A stretch of 64,000 nucleotides of DNA from Andalucia godoyi (taxonomy: Eukaryota; Discoba; Jakobea; Jakobida; Andaluciidae), in assembly GCA_009859145.1 (NCBI GenBank), contig VRVR01000047.1, positions 181,093 to 245,092 of the forward strand, read 5' to 3'. The position numbers and the translations under genes were made by a program. Positions 28,754 to 37,586 of the stretch are shown in pieces. How positions within the stretch are numbered: position 1 is the first letter of the stretch; each line of letters starts with the position of its first letter. The notes under the pieces were generated by a model. The model did no database searches. It worked only from the letters and a program-made list of their open reading frames with translations, and was not told the DNA's origin.

Positions 28754-31700
28754 CTACTCGGCAGGACGCGAGACGGTCCATGTTTCGGTCTGGCCATCCG
28801 GCGCGAGAATCTCCTCTTCTGCTGCAGGAGGCACAGGCGCAGCGGTATCTGGAGGGGCATGCGTCGCTAAATCCTCTGCCGGCTTTGCCGTCGCCGCCGC
28901 CTTGGAAGACCGTTCAGATCTTGGGGAATTCTTCGGTGGTGATCGGCTGTTGTTGTTGCTCGCGCCACTACCGTTGGGTTTTGGGGGAGACGTCTTGGAA
29001 GACACCGAGGTATTAGTCTTTGGAGCCGCGGCAGATGTCCTTGTCTCGGACTTTGCAACTGCGGGTGACGATGCGGATTCTACAACAGGCTCATCCTTGT
29101 TGCGAAGTGGGATCTTGTTTGGGCTGGGCGAGCGCGACCGAGTCGAGCTAGTGGGAGAGCTCGGACCACCAAATAGCAACGTGCGGTCCTGGTCTTGCTT
29201 TTCTTTGTACTGTTTCAGCAGCTCCTTTTGCTCTCGTCGCCACTCATCCTCCTTCTTGCGCTTCTTCTCGTCCTCTTCCTTCTTTTTCTGCCGCTCCTCT
29301 TCTTCCTTTCGAATTCGCTCCTCATCCTCCTTGATCTTTTCTACACGCAATGTTTCCAGCTTTTCATGCAGCTCGGTCTGCTTCCTCTTTCGCTCCTCGC
29401 GCTCAGCATCTTGTTTCGCCTTCTTCACCTTTTCCTGCTCCTGCTTGCGGAGCTCGTCTTGCGCAAGGCGGTCTGCTTCCTCTCTCTCCTTTTCCTTTTT
29501 CTCAAGATCAGCCTTCTCTTTGAGATGCTTGACGCGAGCAACTTCCCTTTCCCGTTCCTTCTGCCTTTGCTTTCTCATCTGTGCCTCCGCGTGTTTCTGA
29601 GCAATGCGAGCTTGCGCTGTACCCGTGCATACGTCACCAACCAGGGAAATCATGATTTGGGCAATAAACAGGGCATTCGAGCGCTGAGTGGTCGGATACT
29701 TGGACACAACGGGAGCAACCATGTTTTGCAACGCTTGCGAGAATGAGCGGGGGTTCGTGGTCAACGACGGCGCGTTGAACGTTGTGGTCCCAGACGGAAC
29801 GCTGCTCGAATTAGAGACAGACGCAGCACGACGATGGCGCTTTTCTGGAAACGCATGCGACGGCGGAGCTGGGGTCGCCAATGCATTGACACGTTCTGGA
29901 TCTTGCTCCGGTTGGGGGTCCGGACCGAGAAAACTGGACAACATCGACCCAAACAAGTCTGCGGCAATGCTTTGCGGTGTGTCTTCAACGCCCACAGGAG
30001 GCTGGTCCTTCCCTCCCGTCAGAGGTTGCTTGGGAACACCGTCGGGAACCTCGGAAGCTGGCGCCGAAGATGCATGCTTTGAACGACTGTCTGGTGCCTT
30101 GTGAGTGGATTTGGACCTTTCATGGGCAACTGCCTTCTTCTTATTCGGACCATTTTCTTGTCCTCCAGAATGACCAAAGGACGCTCTACGCGGGCGAGTT
30201 CCTGCAGGTTCCACCCTCACAATCGGCGGCAATCGTGCTCCGGCGTCCTTTCGAGGGGCACGCCTGGTTGTTGGTTCACTCTTACTGGAGACTGCTGGCA
30301 CCTCCTGCGAGCCATCAGGATCTTCATCAACGGTGCTGTGAATGCTTGCATCGGACCCGCCTTTGCGGTTCTGCAAGTGCCGATTTCGTTCGCGCAACAT
30401 CGCGCCCCTCATCTTTTCTTCCTTTTCTTGTTTCTCAATTTCCTCTCTTCGTTTCTTTTCCTCCTTTTCTTCCCGTTTTCGACGGGCATCTGCAATTTCG
30501 CGTTCTCTGCGTTCCATAACGGGATTCAGTGGTCGCTTAGGGCCAGAAGCAGCAGCAGCAGAAACAACAACAGAGTTCTGATCGCATTCAGTAGCACCGC
30601 GCGTATCAACAACCTCTTGTGACTCCGGATCCTGTAGAGAATCACCAGATGCGTAGGACTCTTCGTTCGAATGCTGAGCGCGATTCTTCTTCTGCTGCGG
30701 TTGCTGTTGTTGTGAGAGATGCGGATTACTGGAAACAGAAGATGAAATAGAGGCCGCAAAATCTGCCCACTTGGACCGGGACAGTGCGACCCGAAGCCTG
30801 GCGGTCCAGTCTCCATCACGCATCAGCAACACGGACAAGATAGACTGCACAATCTCATTTCCAGATACCCTGTCCAATGTTCGAACCACCGTCATCGGAC
30901 TGAGGCCGGCGGAAACAGACAGATCGTAGACGCATGCCGGGTCATGAAGCACGAGTGTTTCAAGGACCGTCGACAACGTCGCTGCAGCTGCCTGCGTCTT
31001 GCATTTTGAAATCCAAGATGCTCCATGCGTCCAGATCACGCGTCCTGCGGAAGCCGCAATCTCCGCGGCTTGACTCCCAGAAGGATTCAACACGACTCTT
31101 TCCAGGCACTCCACAAGTGGCTCGACGGGCGGCTGGGACTTCGCATGCGTACTCGCTGCATCTTCCTCGCTGCTGGCCAGCACCATCTCTGGTTGATATT
31201 CATCCGAATATGAAACCTCTCCGAGGGCACGAAGTAGCACAACTTGTGTGGCGGACTGCCGAACAGTAACCAACAGCACAAACAACGTCCGGAGAACGCG
31301 CGCGGCATGGACAGGTGGCCATTCTCGAACAAGACTCGCAAGTCCTTTTGCTGCACAGAGGACAGCTCGATCACTATTCTCTGCTTCCTTGTCCTTACTG
31401 CCCTTTGCGGCAATCGAAGAAGAGGCGATGCCGGTGAGCACCTTGAGAACAACCGTCAGACTCGCCTCGTTCTTCCCACTGGCAATGGATTTTTGAAACA
31501 CCATTGCGATTGTCAGTGCAAGTTTTGCCGTCTTCTCCATCATTGCAACCGAAGCGCTTCCTCGCACTGCATCTTCGCACAGTGCAAGAAATCGAGGGAC
31601 GCAAGGAGGCTGTGCAGAATCCATTTTTGCGATCGACTCGGCGCCTGCAGACCGCAGCAAGTCCGTTGCACAATCAATCTTTGCAGCAAGCGAGAGCGGC

Positions 31701-32653
31701 GGAAGAATATGAGAGAGAACCAGGGATGGATGGGAATCCGACAACAGCAGTAGCAAGTTCATCACTTGGAACGTGAGATGTGGACCCGCTACCAATGCAG
31801 AAAGAAACCTTGTCGCAGGCAAAGTCCTCGGTAGGGACGCCTGTTGTCCCCCATTACTACTACTACTACTACTACTGCTGCTGCTGCTGGATAGTGTGGA
31901 TGTTGCAGTGGCCCAGTTCCAAATTGCTTCAGCAGCCGCGCTCCCAAACCTGGCCTTCGAATGCTGAATAATCTCAGCAATGGCACACATGATAGATTCA
32001 TTGGCGGCGGCCCATCCCGCGGTCGAACTAATCAGCGCGACCAACTTTGTTAGCAGCACTGGAATCGAAGGAATGTCCAACGACAGCGCAATTTTGGAGA
32101 TCGGCAAAGTCGACGCAAACTGCGCCACGCATTCCGGAGTCGGCGGCGATGGGATTTGCAAGAACGCCCAATGCTGCTGGCAAATCACAACCGCAGCCGC
32201 AGCCGCAGCCGCAGCCGCAGCCAGGTTGCTGGAATTATGACTACCATTACTACCACTACTACCGCTATTACTACTATCGCTGTTGCTGTTGCTGTTGCTG
32301 TGGAATTCGGGTTTTCTGGAGCTGGAGCTGGTCGTGGATTTTGACGACTTCCGAGAGGCTTCTGCGAGGTGTTCCGCGAGATGAACGAGAACTTCGTAAA
32401 GATCTGCGACGTCATGCGGGGCCGCAAAGCCTGCTTTCAGCGACGACGCAATAGCCGTCCACAGTTCCGCCCGCGTTGGGAAAGAGACGCGGGAGATCCC
32501 CAGAACGGACGCAATCGCACCCCCGGACAGTAACTGTCGTACACAGCTGTCCGTCAGAACTACAGTCGGCTCCTCCGAGCTGCTTTCGGCAACGTCCAGC
32601 GGAGACAGCAGCGTCGGAACAAGCGCATCGTAGATCGACCGGTCTAACCTCAT
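28754..32653 (-). CDS. Large protein: helical-repeat N-terminal half, charged coiled coil, disordered tail; unknown function
   Basis: The product has 1299 residues from ATG 32653; codons upstream give only an unlikely hydrophobic extension across an AT-rich promoter with TATATAAA-like sequence at about 32688-32700. Residues about 1-680 are Leu/Ala-rich and look like HEAT/ARM repeats. They are interrupted by a Ser/Asn loop and an alanine run coded by (GCCGCA)n at about 32188-32222. Around 720-1030 lies disordered Ser/Pro/Arg-rich sequence. Residues about 1030-1200 are a long Lys/Glu/Arg coiled coil. The tail is Ser/Thr/Pro-rich with SPT and SP sites. I do not recognise the family; the layout recalls microtubule- or centrosome-associated scaffolds. 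It is divergent from the gene at 32909. Confidence 0.75.
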   Translation of the reverse strand: MRLDRSIYDALVPTLLSPLDVAESSSEEPTVVLTDSCVRQLLSGGAIASVLGISRVSFPTRAELWTAIASSLKAGFAAPHDVADLYEVLVHLAEHLAEASRKSSKSTTSSSSRKPEFHSNSNSNSDSSNSGSSGSNGSHNSSNLAAAAAAAAAAVVICQQHWAFLQIPSPPTPECVAQFASTLPISKIALSLDIPSIPVLLTKLVALISSTAGWAAANESIMCAIAEIIQHSKARFGSAAAEAIWNWATATSTLSSSSSSSSSSSSNGGQQASLPRTLPATRFLSALVAGPHLTFQVMNLLLLLSDSHPSLVLSHILPPLSLAAKIDCATDLLRSAGAESIAKMDSAQPPCVPRFLALCEDAVRGSASVAMMEKTAKLALTIAMVFQKSIASGKNEASLTVVLKVLTGIASSSIAAKGSKDKEAENSDRAVLCAAKGLASLVREWPPVHAARVLRTLFVLLVTVRQSATQVVLLRALGEVSYSDEYQPEMVLASSEEDAASTHAKSQPPVEPLVECLERVVLNPSGSQAAEIAASAGRVIWTHGASWISKCKTQAAAATLSTVLETLVLHDPACVYDLSVSAGLSPMTVVRTLDRVSGNEIVQSILSVLLMRDGDWTARLRVALSRSKWADFAASISSSVSSNPHLSQQQQPQQKKNRAQHSNEESYASGDSLQDPESQEVVDTRGATECDQNSVVVSAAAASGPKRPLNPVMERREREIADARRKREEKEEKKRREEIEKQEKEEKMRGAMLRERNRHLQNRKGGSDASIHSTVDEDPDGSQEVPAVSSKSEPTTRRAPRKDAGARLPPIVRVEPAGTRPRRASFGHSGGQENGPNKKKAVAHERSKSTHKAPDSRSKHASSAPASEVPDGVPKQPLTGGKDQPPVGVEDTPQSIAADLFGSMLSSFLGPDPQPEQDPERVNALATPAPPSHAFPEKRHRRAASVSNSSSVPSGTTTFNAPSLTTNPRSFSQALQNMVAPVVSKYPTTQRSNALFIAQIMISLVGDVCTGTAQARIAQKHAEAQMRKQRQKEREREVARVKHLKEKADLEKKEKEREEADRLAQDELRKQEQEKVKKAKQDAEREERKRKQTELHEKLETLRVEKIKEDEERIRKEEEERQKKKEEDEKKRKKEDEWRREQKELLKQYKEKQDQDRTLLFGGPSSPTSSTRSRSPSPNKIPLRNKDEPVVESASSPAVAKSETRTSAAAPKTNTSVSSKTSPPKPNGSGASNNNSRSPPKNSPRSERSSKAAATAKPAEDLATHAPPDTAAPVPPAAEEEILAPDGQTETWTVSRPAE

Positions 32654-32908
32654 TTCTCCGTGAATCACAATGTAAAATCCACAAATTGAATATATAAATA
32701 AGAAAATGAACAAATAAAGCAATTATAATATGGTATTTCGATTCTGCAACGGCATGCTTCAGTAAAAAGGAAGAAGGATCGAAAACCAACACAGAATTGT
32801 CGATGGAGCTTTTAATGAAAGCAGTTTCAAAACGGTCTTGATTACAGCAGGAGGAGACCGTCTTGAAAATGAACTCGGCCGCCCGAAAAGTCGAAAAACT
32901 GGAAGCCT

Positions 32909-35392
32909 TTGCGTTTTTCCTTATACTGCCTCACACGCTCTGCACGCAACGAATGGTGCTCGCAAGTCGCGACATGTGCAGCATGCAAACCTGGAGACCG
33001 AATCAAGCTGGTTGACCAGTTCGTGAACTTTTTGTGCAAGTTGAAAGGAAGACGGGTTGCTGTAGCACGCACAGCAGAGCGCATGATGTCCAACTGGCCG
33101 AGTGTACGCGCTTCCCGAACTGCGCGGCCTTTACCGGTATCAGATGTAGCTTCAGAAGAGTATGCAACCATTTCGTCCAAGGTTGCAGATTGCGCAGAGG
33201 CCATTGCAAAGTCGTTTGTTGATGTAAATCGAGAACTTGACACGGACCCGCATGTGCTTGCAGTTCGAGATCGCATTCAGGAATTGACGGATCGAAAAAA
33301 GAGGTTGACGGATGCACTTACCAACATATCGAATGAAATGAAGAATCTGAAAAGTGGAATGTCGGCTCAGATTTTGCTGTGGCAGCAGAGCGTGGAGGAC
33401 AGTCTCGAGGAGCTTTGCATGAGAGTCTATGCGAATGCAAGGTCTGCTGCCAAATGCAGTGGAAGTGATGCAGATGCAACGGTCACTTGGAAGAGCCAAC
33501 ACAGAATCGAGGAAACGGGGTTCTTTCTCCGTATCAAACTAGGTTGGAAGTCGCGTAGCATCTCCAAAACTCTGATCGCAAAGTTTGTAAGACAGAAGGG
33601 CCTCGACGAATCGTGGATTGATGAACTGTGGAATTTCCAATATTTCATTGAGAGAGACAGTGCGTTGTCTCATTCAGCTCCACAGCCCCCACAGGCCAGT
33701 GGAAGGTTGCTAGTGCGGACACTGAATCCGAGCGTGGCCGCCAGATCAGGACGGGTGTTTGAATCGCGACCAGAACGCGGCTGGCCCGTGCATATAGAAT
33801 TTGATCGCTACAACGAATCTCAATTGGAAAAAAGAGTACGCGACATGTTGCTCGGGTTCGGGCTGAAGCCCTGTCTTTCAAAAGATGCGTTTTCATCGAA
33901 CATGCATGGCATGTTCAAGTCTGAGTGGGACGACGGGTGCATGCAGAGTTATGAAACCGGGTCGTACCGATTTGACTTTGCTGTAGCGAGTGCGCCGCAT
34001 TTGAACACCTTGGGGATAATCGAATGCGACGGGCTTCAGCATGGGAGAAGCAATTGCGCGCTGAACGATCGTGACCTCCTCAAAGAAAAGTACTGCAGGC
34101 ATCATCGCTACCCTGTTTGTCGGCTGAGCTGCAAGATGTCCGACGAACGACTGGTGCTCGAATTAAGAAAATTCCTGAAGGAGTCTCTTGGGTTGGCGAT
34201 GAACCCAGAAGATTTCTCGGCAATGCCGTTATGTTTTGAAACGAGAATCGCTTTTTTTGAGAATGAAGCTGCATGCCCTGTTGTTTTGAGCGCCGAGCGA
34301 CACACTGAGAATTCCATCGATCTGGCCAAATGTCTGCTGCGACGCGTAGGTAAGGTTCAGCGCTCATCGGCGCTGGGTCTCAATGATGTGTGCAGGTTGT
34401 TGCATATTGACGCATCGGCAAGGCATGTTTGCCTGGGAGACATAGTCAGCTTTGCGAACAATGAATCCGTTATGCTGAGCGTCGTCGTTGTGAATTCTGC
34501 CGGCGAACCTTTATTTCCTGCGCCACTTCGGTTAGTTCTCATTCTGCAGTTTTTGAGTTCTCCGAACCGGTTTTTGCTTCGTGCTGAGTTCCACACATTG
34601 TCGAGTTTTCAAAAATCGGTTAGGCTGACAATTGCTTCAGGTTCGACACCTGAGGATGGCGACACGAGACCTCCCGCTTCGAAACGTCGTCGAGTCATCT
34701 CTTCCAAGGTAATTCCCCATTGCATTCTCAGTGCAGAGGACCAAGCTCTTGCCGTCAAGTGTCTGCAAAGGATGAGCCATCTGAAAGCACCCTCCTGTTA
34801 TGAGATTGAACCAGTGTTCGAGTCTATCCGACGGCAGCTGGCAGTGTTACAGGCAGAGTATGCTCGGTTGGAAAAGGAAGGTGCTGCTGTTCAGCAGGCC
34901 CTTGACGAGTGTGCAAACGAGCATACCGTACTTTACCAGGCGGTGTGCAGTCGCCATAGATTGGTGGAACAACAACAGACGCACGCCGAATTGCTTTTGG
35001 AACTCGACTTAGTACGAGATAAGATGCGGCGGCTTTTCGTCCCACTTGCCAGTTCTGATTCTGGTGCTATTCCTGTTCCTGTTCCTGTTTCTGGTTATGA
35101 CACTGACGATGCGGATGCTCCTGTCGAAAGTTCTCGTGGCGGCTTAATGTTCCACGTTTGCGCCGCCCATGCGTCCTCTGCGACCAATCGCAAGCCGCTG
35201 TCACAAGAATTAATGTTGAAATTCTTCCGATCGAAGGGACGCGAGCCGCTCGGAAACGACCTGTGGACGTTCGAGCAGCCACGCTCTGTTGAGCTGTCAG
35301 CTGTCGCAGGCGGCGAGGAGGCAGAGACCTCCATATGTCCCATGTCGTTTCTATACGCTATCCCCGTCGAGGATGATGACGCTGACGGTTGA
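32909..35392 (+). CDS. PD-(D/E)XK nuclease-like protein with coiled coils and a duplicated terminal motif; N-terminus uncertain
   Basis: The open frame begins with TTG. The first in-frame ATG is 33083 (MMSNWPSVRA), while a better-looking N-terminus starts at ATG 32869 in another frame (46 residues), so a splice or base error near 32950-33000 is likely. In the 827-residue reading, a coiled coil (about 85-160) precedes a nuclease-like domain (about 300-420): RFDFAV (Asp356), IIECDGLQH (Glu372, Asp374, Gln377-His378), NDRDLLKEKYC and PVCRLS. This is the order of the restriction-endonuclease-like fold seen in bacterial and giant-virus proteins. A second coiled coil follows at about 640-720. The motif LIAKFVRQKG...DELWNFQ (about 222-245) recurs near the C-terminus as LMLKFFRSKG...NDLWTFEQ (about 770-790). 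Confidence 0.65.
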   Translation: MRFSLYCLTRSARNEWCSQVATCAACKPGDRIKLVDQFVNFLCKLKGRRVAVARTAERMMSNWPSVRASRTARPLPVSDVASEEYATISSKVADCAEAIAKSFVDVNRELDTDPHVLAVRDRIQELTDRKKRLTDALTNISNEMKNLKSGMSAQILLWQQSVEDSLEELCMRVYANARSAAKCSGSDADATVTWKSQHRIEETGFFLRIKLGWKSRSISKTLIAKFVRQKGLDESWIDELWNFQYFIERDSALSHSAPQPPQASGRLLVRTLNPSVAARSGRVFESRPERGWPVHIEFDRYNESQLEKRVRDMLLGFGLKPCLSKDAFSSNMHGMFKSEWDDGCMQSYETGSYRFDFAVASAPHLNTLGIIECDGLQHGRSNCALNDRDLLKEKYCRHHRYPVCRLSCKMSDERLVLELRKFLKESLGLAMNPEDFSAMPLCFETRIAFFENEAACPVVLSAERHTENSIDLAKCLLRRVGKVQRSSALGLNDVCRLLHIDASARHVCLGDIVSFANNESVMLSVVVVNSAGEPLFPAPLRLVLILQFLSSPNRFLLRAEFHTLSSFQKSVRLTIASGSTPEDGDTRPPASKRRRVISSKVIPHCILSAEDQALAVKCLQRMSHLKAPSCYEIEPVFESIRRQLAVLQAEYARLEKEGAAVQQALDECANEHTVLYQAVCSRHRLVEQQQTHAELLLELDLVRDKMRRLFVPLASSDSGAIPVPVPVSGYDTDDADAPVESSRGGLMFHVCAAHASSATNRKPLSQELMLKFFRSKGREPLGNDLWTFEQPRSVELSAVAGGEEAETSICPMSFLYAIPVEDDDADG

Positions 35393-36282
35393 CTGCTTTG
35401 TGTAACAACGTTGAACATCAAAACAATACGATTTTCTTAGCGTAGTCAAGTCCAGAATCTCTTCAATCCTTCACTTCTTTATCTTTCTTTCTATTATCTT
35501 CTGTTTTTATTATTATTATTTCATTATTAATCGAACCCTCAAGCAGACAAGCCATCTCACGGCTCCAAAGAGGGATCTTCCCGCCAAACGCAAACCCGGT
35601 CATGCCCAATGATACCGAAGACCAAGAAAACTCGCGGCTGCGACGACCTTCTGATGCAAAGCAATCTGCATTGAAGAGTTTGTGCTCGTCCCCCAACCCC
35701 TCAAATAAAGAGCAAAAACACATGACTTAGCCGATGATCTACTGTATAATGATTCATGTTTTGGTGAGCGGCGATACGCCTACATTGTACACTAACCACG
35801 GATAATCATCGCTGATCACCCATAATCAATTCTGCAACCCAACAACATGCATAATGCAACGCGGTGGCGTATTCATATAGGGATTTCATGATCAAAAACG
35901 GGGCGAAACGAATCGGGCATCGTGTGACGGAGTTGCTTAAGATAGCAAACGCATGCGGCATGGCGCGTGACAGTGTTTTTGTTTTACGTGCGCTGTAGAT
36001 TGCTTCAGCATACCGCATCGCAATCAGTGGTAGCTGCCGGAGTACAGCTGTTATATCTTCTCTTGCAGCAGCATTCACATTGACATTGACGTTGACGTTT
36101 TTTAGATTGTCGGAAATTGTGGAAAGAGTAAAATTTCCGAAAGAAGACTTCTTTCCAGGACGATTCGGGGTTTCAAAGCCAGCAAAAAACACACAGATAG
36201 TGCTCAGCGATAGGCACGAACCGTGACAGTTGTATCGAATTGGTGCTTGTTGTGAACTGGGAAGCAGGGTTGATTCGCAAGA
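35393..36282. other. Intergenic region, no gene recognised
   Basis: This 890-base region is AT-rich near 35470-35560 and contains an imperfect GACATTGACGTT repeat at about 36076-36100. Short frames on either strand show no family or normal start context. It should contain the promoter of the gene at 36283. Confidence 0.5.
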
Positions 36283-37371
36283 ATGTCCCCGTCGCCGAAG
36301 AACAAGCCGCAAACGTACATGAATTCCATGTCCTCTTCGCGATCGCCGCTGGTGTTTCCGACAACAAGCAACGCATTCCCCCAGTCGTTGGAAGAGTCGA
36401 TGCACCTTACATCTTCCTATATGGGTTCTGCACAGCAGGATGTGAGCAGACTGCACAATCTTTCTCTTGGCAGCAGCAGCCGGTTTTACCCCAAGCCGCG
36501 GGAGAGCGAGGTGTCTGGATCTGGTTCGCAACGGATGAAAATTACACCGCCTCGGCAGTTCGTTGCGCATCCTCTTCATTCGCCACGACGAATATCGCCG
36601 AGAAGTAAGGCTGGGTCTGAGCAGCTGGACGACAATGACCCTGCTCGTCGGGAGGATCTTTCTGCTGCAGAATATGCAGTGTACTATGCATCTCCCTTTA
36701 GAGCACAGTTTCATGCTCCGGCGGCGGCGACGAGCGCTTCGATTCCAACAAGTGGGCTGTCTTCGCATGCCAGAATTCGAGGAATTCCCGAAAGTGATTC
36801 TTTGCAGAACGTCTTTGAGACCCCGAGAACGTCTCGCCAGAGAGCCAGACCGAGAGAGTCGACATCGCTGTTGAAGATGGAAAAGCACGCGCTGCTTCAA
36901 AAGGCCTATGCCCCTCATCTCGTTCCGAAGCAGACAGAAGAAAGACGGTCCAGTACCGGCACTAGCGGCGGTGGCGGCGGCAGCAGCAGGGGCAGCGGAG
37001 TGTTTGGACTGCCTCCTGCTGGATCGCTGTCGGCTAGATCGGCTCGCGACACTTGTAGAATGTCGAAAAGCGGGAAAGACAGGAAGGGAGGGAAAACCAT
37101 CACTGGAAACGCGGAAGAAGCCCTGTGGCTTGACGAGTTTGTGGACGAAGAAAAGGCCCTTCCGAACTGGGCTCTGGAGTGGAATGCAAAACCGTCCACC
37201 ATCGACGCGATGAATGATCAGCTTCGACTGGGACTGCTCAGCGGGGGTGTAACTCGGGATCCTGTTCCCAGCCCCCGAATCATCAGTCCCGGAACCGGCA
37301 CGCCAAAGACTCCTCGACGAGGAGAGCGTGTCTTCTCCGTCGCAGGGACTCCACATTTTGGGCATCCGTAG
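36283..37371 (+). CDS. Disordered Ser/Pro/Arg-rich protein, 362 residues, unknown
   Basis: The frame starts at ATG 36283 and is intact. The sequence is rich in Ser, Pro, Arg and Gly with many SP and TP sites (SPSPKN, TPPRQF, SPRRIS, TPKTPRR), as in substrates of proline-directed kinases and in cytoskeletal proteins. A Gly/Ser repeat from GGCGGC/AGCAGC codons lies at about 226-240. A more ordered acidic segment (ALWLDEFVDEEKALPNWALE, about 285-305) could be a short binding helix. No family is recognised. A long antisense frame covers it but has the Arg/Ser-rich look of a shadow. It resembles the other SP-rich protein at 56979 in style only. Confidence 0.55.
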   Translation: MSPSPKNKPQTYMNSMSSSRSPLVFPTTSNAFPQSLEESMHLTSSYMGSAQQDVSRLHNLSLGSSSRFYPKPRESEVSGSGSQRMKITPPRQFVAHPLHSPRRISPRSKAGSEQLDDNDPARREDLSAAEYAVYYASPFRAQFHAPAAATSASIPTSGLSSHARIRGIPESDSLQNVFETPRTSRQRARPRESTSLLKMEKHALLQKAYAPHLVPKQTEERRSSTGTSGGGGGSSRGSGVFGLPPAGSLSARSARDTCRMSKSGKDRKGGKTITGNAEEALWLDEFVDEEKALPNWALEWNAKPSTIDAMNDQLRLGLLSGGVTRDPVPSPRIISPGTGTPKTPRRGERVFSVAGTPHFGHP

Positions 37372-37586
37372 GTCACTCTGCGAGACTTCGCTCCACAATA
37401 ACAAAATACACGTAGCATATGAAATATCGTATTCGTGGATTGCAACGCGTTGTCTGTAGCAACGGCATCCTCATTGTCAACATCGCACGATCGCGATTGC
37501 TACTATTTTTGGTATTGTATTTATTTTTCTTATTTTAATTATTATGATATCACACTCGTGCTTGGGAGTGCACGACGGAGCGGCAT

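Noticed and set aside
35806-37404. Minus-strand open frame of 532 codons
   Set aside because: Antisense to the SP-rich gene at 36283, with Arg/Ser/Cys composition typical of a shadow and no recognisable feature. The plus-strand gene has a normal ATG and SP/TP motif content, though neither is certain.
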